Below, piece by piece: positions 9,877-13,188 of a DNA stretch of 13,188 bases. The notes beneath the pieces are model-generated. The model made no database searches. It was not told the origin of the DNA and worked only from the letters and a program-made list of their open reading frames with translations. The stretch spans positions 1 through 13,188 of the forward strand of contig JAGQRA010000159.1 in NCBI GenBank assembly GCA_020425885.1, in the 5' to 3' direction. Numbering within the stretch: position 1 is the first letter of the stretch; each line of letters opens with the position of its first letter. This DNA is from Planctomycetota bacterium (GTDB taxonomy: Bacteria; Planctomycetota; UBA1135; UBA2386). A program made the translations under genes and the position numbers.

Positions 9877-10172
9877 GCTGGTCGGGTGCCGGGAGGCGGG
9901 CGCCAATGGTAGCCGCACCGCGGTCTTGGGTGTCGCGTGGTGTGAGCAGGAGTCGCGCGTCGGGCGGCCGGGCACGCATGGCGCGGCAACGATGGTGTCA
10001 AGCCCGGATGCCGTAGTTCTACGGCTGCAATCGCGGGGCACGCCGCTCCGCATTCCAGCCCGTATCGACGGCCTGCCGATGCCGTATCATCTGCCCGACG
10101 ACAGCGGCAGACGATCGTGGCGCCGGACCGACCTCCACCCTATCATCCTTGCCCCTTTTCCCGGACGACTGC
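9877..10172. other. Divergent intergenic region between surface protein and dehydrogenase
   Basis: 296 nt with no supported gene. It must hold promoters for both flanking genes. It contains the 16-nt palindrome listed separately and two TATCAT hexamers (10085-10090 and 10141-10146) that could be -10 elements for the dehydrogenase, but neither has a recognisable -35. No Shine-Dalgarno is visible before either start. Confidence 0.5.
10010..10025. promoter_or_regulatory. Perfect 16-nt palindrome in the divergent intergenic region
   Basis: Arms GCCGTAG and CTACGGC flank a TT centre. As RNA it would fold as a 6-bp stem with a 4-nt loop; as DNA it has the symmetry of a dimer-binding operator. It lies 134 nt from the surface-protein start and 148 nt from the dehydrogenase start, so it could serve either. 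The regulator is unknown. Confidence 0.4.
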
Positions 10173-11285
10173 GTGACCGACACCCTCCAGATCACCGATA
10201 TCCCCGTTCCTGGCTACGAGCGCGTCGTACGCGGCGTCGACCCGGCCAGCGGCCTGCATGCCATCATCTCGGTGCACGATACCTCCCTGGGGCCGGCGCT
10301 GGGCGGCCTGCGTATGTGGCCCTACGCCACCGAGGACGACGCGCTGTTCGACGTGAAACGGCTCAGCAAGGGCATGAGCTACAAGTCGGCCGTGGCCCAC
10401 ACCGGGCTCGGCGGCGGCAAGGCGGTCATCATCGGCGACCCCAAGACGGCCAAGTCAGAAGCGCTGTACCTGGCGATGGGGCGGCTCGTCGATCACCTCG
10501 GCGGCAAGTACATCACCGCCGAGGATGTCAACACCTCGGTCGCCGACCTCGAGATCCTGCGGCGGGCGACGAAGTACGTGAGCGGGCTCGAGCGCAAGGA
10601 TGGCGGCAGCGGCAATCCGTCGCCCTACACGGCCTACGGCGTCTTCCTCGGCATCCGCGCCGCGCTCGGCAACGTCTTCGGCGACGATTCGCCGAACGGG
10701 CGCACGGTCGTGATCCAGGGCGTCGGCGCCGTCGGCAGCGCGTTGGCGAAGCGGCTGATCGACAACGGGGCCGTGGTCTATGCCGCCGATCGCAACCAGG
10801 AGAAGCTCGAGAAGCTGGCCGCCGAGATCGGGGTCCGGCCGATCGCCGACGCCGAGGTGATGACGACGAAGTGCGACGTGTTCGCGCCTTGCGCACTCGG
10901 CGCGATCCTCAACGACGAGACCATTCCCACGCTGGCGGCGCCGATCGTCGCCGGGGCGGCCAACAACCTGCTGCTCGAGCCGCGCCACGGCAAGATGCTC
11001 GCCGATCGCGACATCCTCTACGCCCCCGACTACGTCATCAATGCTGGCGGCATAGTGAACGTGTCTGTGGAATTCCACGACGGCGGCTACGACGAGAAGG
11101 CCGCGCTGGCCAAGATCGAGCGCATTCCGGCCGCACTACGCGAGCTGTGGACCATCGCCAAGGAGGAACGCATCCCGCCCAGCGACGCCGCCGATCGCCT
11201 GGCCGAGCGCATCCTGGCCGATGCCCGCGGAATGAAGAAGGCGCAGGCCTGCGCGATCCCGCCGAAGGGCGGCGCGCCGTCTTGA
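10173..11285 (+). CDS. Leucine dehydrogenase-type Glu/Leu/Phe/Val dehydrogenase
   Basis: 370 residues, close to the normal leucine dehydrogenase length. It should oxidatively deaminate a branched-chain amino acid with NAD+ to the 2-oxo acid and ammonia, in the cytoplasm. The substrate-domain motifs are PALGGLRMW (41-49), GMSYK with Lys71 and GLGGGK with Lys83, matching the two catalytic-site lysines of Bacillus leucine dehydrogenase, and ITAEDVNTS with Asp118 matching its catalytic Asp. Ala116 before that Glu-Asp favours leucine over phenylalanine dehydrogenase, which usually has Gly there. The nucleotide domain has the GVGAVG loop (183-188) and Asp206 after strand 2, which favours NAD+ over NADP+. 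The pocket segment AGGIVNV (291-297) has Ile where Bacillus has Val. The start is taken as GTG at 10173; a TTG eight codons upstream in frame is possible, and neither has a Shine-Dalgarno. Valine dehydrogenase remains an alternative. Confidence 0.92.
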   Translation: MTDTLQITDIPVPGYERVVRGVDPASGLHAIISVHDTSLGPALGGLRMWPYATEDDALFDVKRLSKGMSYKSAVAHTGLGGGKAVIIGDPKTAKSEALYLAMGRLVDHLGGKYITAEDVNTSVADLEILRRATKYVSGLERKDGGSGNPSPYTAYGVFLGIRAALGNVFGDDSPNGRTVVIQGVGAVGSALAKRLIDNGAVVYAADRNQEKLEKLAAEIGVRPIADAEVMTTKCDVFAPCALGAILNDETIPTLAAPIVAGAANNLLLEPRHGKMLADRDILYAPDYVINAGGIVNVSVEFHDGGYDEKAALAKIERIPAALRELWTIAKEERIPPSDAADRLAERILADARGMKKAQACAIPPKGGAPS

Positions 11286-11298
11286 GGCTAGGTGATCC

Positions 11299-11319
11299 GC
11301 CCCGCGCGTGACGCGGGGC
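11299..11319. terminator. Strong GC hairpin between convergent genes
   Basis: Perfect 8-bp arms GCCCCGCG and CGCGGGGC with a 5-nt loop, 14 nt after the dehydrogenase stop and 65 nt from the aminopeptidase stop. It sits where a bidirectional terminator is expected, but neither strand has a following T-run. A second smaller stem (GTCGC / GCGAC, 11325-11337) follows directly. Confidence 0.5.
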
Positions 11320-11383
11320 AGGTGGTCGCGAGGCGACGACGGGCCGCCACGGATGAGCTGCGCCCGCTACTCCGGCAGGTCAG

Positions 11384-12286
11384 CTACTCGGGGATGGGCG
11401 TCATGACCTCGGCGCCATCGGGGTGGATGAAGATCGTGTGCTCGAACTGAGCGATCCGCACCCCCGGCTGCTCGCACAACGGCGGGTATTCGTCGATGAG
11501 CCGCTTCTTGAGCAGCAGCTCGAGGCCCGCGTTGCAGCGCTCGATGCCGCCGAGCCACCGCACCAGGTCGCGGCGCGCGAACGGCAGTCGCATCGTCCGT
11601 TCCATCGCCGCGGCGATCTCCTTCGGCACGTTGTCCTTCGGCTTCAGCGGGCGCTTCAGCATGAAGACCTCGGCCTTGCCGGAGACGTCGATCATGCCCT
11701 TGCCGTCGCTGGCGAACGGTTCGCAGGCGACCGTCATGCCGGCGCGCAGCCGGGTCGCCTTGGGGTCGGCGTAGTTGGGGATCGACGGCGCACAGTGGAT
11801 CGTGTAGCGGGCGACGCCGTGGCCGCAGAGGTTCCTGACCGGCTGGAAGCCGAGCGAGGTGATCGTCTGCTCGACCTCGCGGCCGACCTCGGTCAGCGAG
11901 ACGCCGGGTCCCATGCGGCCGATCGCGTTCTCGAGCGCCATCCTGCTGGCCGTGCAGAGCAACGACCCCTCGCCGTCGCGCAGGTCGACCGTGGTGGCGT
12001 TGTCGGTGACGTAACCGTCGAGGTGGGCGCCGCAGTCGAGCTTGGCGATGTCGCCGCTCTGCAGCGTGGTCGCGTCATCGGGCGGCGAGCAGTAGTGGGC
12101 GGCGATGTGGTTGCGCGAGATCTGCGCCGGGAACGACGGCTCGCCGCCGAGGTCGCGGATCTTCTGCTCGACGGCGCACTGGATGTCCTCGAGGCGGGCG
12201 CCGGGGATCATCATTCTGCGGCCGTGGGCCAGGGCGGCGGCCGAGATGCGCCCCGATTCGCGCAGCTTGTCGAGGTCGATCTTCAC
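11384..12286 (-). CDS. map: Methionine aminopeptidase, type II (archaeal/eukaryotic class)
   Basis: 300 residues. It removes the initiator methionine from nascent proteins in the cytoplasm using a two-metal centre. All five metal ligands are visible: Asp84 ([11 protein letters not shown]), Asp95 (VTDNATTV), His156 (CGHGVARY), Glu189 (CEPFASDG) and Glu282 (QFEHTIF). His64 (IAAHY) and His164 ([11 protein letters not shown]) match the catalytic histidines. Positions are offset by only 2-3 residues from the Pyrococcus furiosus type II enzyme (Asp82, Asp93, His153, Glu187, Glu280, 295 residues). The roughly 60-residue segment between the EPFASDG strand and the final FEHT strand, including 212-265, corresponds to the helical insert that defines type II. 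Type I is the normal bacterial form, so this is unexpected. The GTG start overlaps the kbl stop by 4 nt (GTGA), so it is probably translated by coupling; no Shine-Dalgarno is seen. Its own substrate range is inferred from the family. Confidence 0.93.
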   Translation of the reverse strand: MKIDLDKLRESGRISAAALAHGRRMMIPGARLEDIQCAVEQKIRDLGGEPSFPAQISRNHIAAHYCSPPDDATTLQSGDIAKLDCGAHLDGYVTDNATTVDLRDGEGSLLCTASRMALENAIGRMGPGVSLTEVGREVEQTITSLGFQPVRNLCGHGVARYTIHCAPSIPNYADPKATRLRAGMTVACEPFASDGKGMIDVSGKAEVFMLKRPLKPKDNVPKEIAAAMERTMRLPFARRDLVRWLGGIERCNAGLELLLKKRLIDEYPPLCEQPGVRIAQFEHTIFIHPDGAEVMTPIPE

Positions 12287-13188
12287 CGGATCACACCGAG
12301 TTCGCGGCCGACCTTGGCGAAGGCGGCGACGGCGGCCTCGAGCTGCGGCGTCTCGTGGGCGGCGCTGATCTGGACGCGGATCCTGGCCTTGCCCTTGGGC
12401 ACGACCGGGAAGCTGAAGCCGATGACGTAGACGCCCTCGTCCATCAGCCGCGAGGCCATCTCGACGGCGAGCCTGGCATCGCCGAGCATGATCGGGCAGA
12501 TCGGGTGTTCGCCCGGCACGATGGCGAAGCCGGCCTTGGTCATCGCCTCGCGGAAGAACCGCGTGTTGGCGGCGAGCTTGTCGCGCAGCGCCGTCGTGCT
12601 CGACAGCTTGTCGAGGCAGGCGATGGTCGCGCCGACGATGGCGGGGGCCAGGGTGTTGGAGAACAGGTAGGGCCGGCTGCGGTTGCGCAGCAGATCGATG
12701 ACCTCCTGCTTGCCCGAGGTGAAGCCACCGGCGGCACCGCCGAGCGCCTTGCCGAGCGTCGAGGTGACGATGTCGACCCGGTCCTGCACGCCGTGGAACT
12801 CGGGCGTGCCGCGGCCGGTCGGGCCGAAGAAGCCGGTCGAGTGGCTGTCGTCGACCACGACCATGGCGCGGTACTTGTCCGCCAGCTCGCAGATGTCGGG
12901 CAGCCTGGCGACGTAGCCGTCCATCGAGAACACGCCGTCGGTGACGATCAGCCGGCTGCGGGCGCCGCCGGCGTCCTTGAGGTGCTGCTCGAGCTGCGCC
13001 ATGTCGCCGTTGTCGTAGCGGTAGCGCTGCGCCTTGCTGAGCCGCACGCCATCGATGATCGAGGCGTGGTTGAGGGCGTCGCTGATGATCGCGTCCTCGG
13101 GGCCGGTGATGGTCTCGAACAGCCCGCCGTTGGCGTCGAAGCACGAGCTGTAGAGGATCGTGTCCTCGGTGCCGAGGAAGGCGCTGAC
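12283..13188 (-). CDS. kbl: Glycine C-acetyltransferase (2-amino-3-ketobutyrate CoA ligase), 5' end outside the window
   Basis: 301 C-terminal residues are visible; about 97 N-terminal residues, judging from the 398-residue E. coli enzyme, lie beyond the right edge. The PLP enzyme cleaves 2-amino-3-ketobutyrate with CoA to glycine and acetyl-CoA, the second step of threonine breakdown after threonine dehydrogenase. Seen here (numbering from the first visible residue): [14 protein letters not shown] (13-26), [15 protein letters not shown] (36-50) with the ring-stacking His41, [10 protein letters not shown] with Asp113 and His116, the PLP-binding Lys147 in [12 protein letters not shown], and [11 protein letters not shown] near 174. 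The match to E. coli Kbl is close throughout, which separates it from the related 8-amino-7-oxononanoate synthase and 5-aminolevulinate synthase. tdh, its usual partner, could lie upstream beyond the edge. Its stop overlaps the downstream aminopeptidase start by 4 nt. Confidence 0.94.
   Translation of the reverse strand, partial: VSAFLGTEDTILYSSCFDANGGLFETITGPEDAIISDALNHASIIDGVRLSKAQRYRYDNGDMAQLEQHLKDAGGARSRLIVTDGVFSMDGYVARLPDICELADKYRAMVVVDDSHSTGFFGPTGRGTPEFHGVQDRVDIVTSTLGKALGGAAGGFTSGKQEVIDLLRNRSRPYLFSNTLAPAIVGATIACLDKLSSTTALRDKLAANTRFFREAMTKAGFAIVPGEHPICPIMLGDARLAVEMASRLMDEGVYVIGFSFPVVPKGKARIRVQISAAHETPQLEAAVAAFAKVGRELGVIR

Noticed and set aside
7492..9912. 806-codon plus-strand open frame over the surface-protein gene
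   Set aside because: It mirrors the third-position GC bias of the minus-strand gene, which has a membrane segment and clear repeated modules. No start context or domain is seen in the mirror frame.
9877..10053. 59-residue upstream extension of the surface protein
   Set aside because: It would place a basic, low-complexity stretch before the N-terminal membrane segment; the ATG at 9876 gives a normal membrane anchor.
10085..10146. Two TATCAT hexamers followed by pyrimidine/TGCCC stretches as a direct repeat
   Set aside because: The shared part is short and imperfect, and neither copy has a -35 element, so it was not called as a repeat or a firm promoter.
9635..11311. 558-codon plus-strand frame across the intergenic region and the dehydrogenase
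   Set aside because: It overlaps the dehydrogenase in another frame and its product is an Arg-rich low-complexity shadow.
11423..12430. 335-codon plus-strand frame opposite the aminopeptidase and the kbl end
   Set aside because: The minus strand encodes both enzymes with intact active sites; the plus frame has no recognisable feature.
11384..13144. Single long minus-strand frame suggesting a kbl-aminopeptidase fusion
   Set aside because: Upstream of the GTG at 12286 this frame is out of register with kbl and encodes shadow sequence. Kbl is read in its own frame and stops at 12283.

Overview
The window is a high-GC bacterial chromosome segment with eight protein-coding genes and no RNA genes, insertion sequences or CRISPR arrays that I can see. 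Several features point to a member of the Planctomycetota or a close relative. These are a Ser/Thr kinase with a long insert before the catalytic loop and a C-terminal TPR region, its overlap with an ECF-type sigma factor, a secreted four-cysteine protein of a type I associate with planctomycetes, and a large membrane-anchored chain of carboxypeptidase-regulatory-like modules. Shine-Dalgarno sites are mostly weak or absent. The taxonomic assignment is inference from gene content, not from a marker gene.

Left part (1-6810), signalling. A minus-strand sensor histidine kinase runs off the left edge. It has a signal peptide, TPR repeats, a membrane segment, PAS, HisKA and HATPase domains, and its last visible residues look like the start of a receiver domain. 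It diverges from a small secreted protein (2742-3173) across a 214-nt intergenic region that holds a nine-C tract directly against the kinase start codon. Next comes a two-gene operon: a 977-residue transmembrane Ser/Thr kinase with a TPR region, whose stop codon overlaps the GTG start of an ECF-like sigma factor (4-nt GTGA overlap). Both kinases put a large TPR region on what is predicted to be the extracytoplasmic side, which suggests two parallel envelope-sensing routes.

Middle part (6811-10172), surface protein. A 1014-residue protein on the minus strand converges on the sigma factor. It has one N-terminal membrane segment followed by about seven beta-sandwich modules, several of which carry methionine/glycine-rich inserts at the same place. 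A 296-nt divergent intergenic region separates it from the next gene and holds a perfect 16-nt palindrome.

Right part (10173-13188), amino-acid metabolism and protein maturation. A leucine-dehydrogenase-type enzyme on the plus strand converges, across a short region with a strong GC hairpin, on a minus-strand pair. That pair is glycine C-acetyltransferase (kbl, cut by the right edge) followed with a 4-nt overlap by a methionine aminopeptidase. The aminopeptidase is of type II, the archaeal/eukaryotic class, not the type I usual in bacteria, and is the least expected gene in the window. The dehydrogenase and Kbl both feed amino-acid carbon toward central metabolism.

I see no convincing wholly new multi-gene system. 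The best leads are the kinase-sigma pair with no visible anti-sigma factor, the type II aminopeptidase coupled to kbl, the repeated inserts in the surface protein, and the C-tract at the histidine-kinase start.
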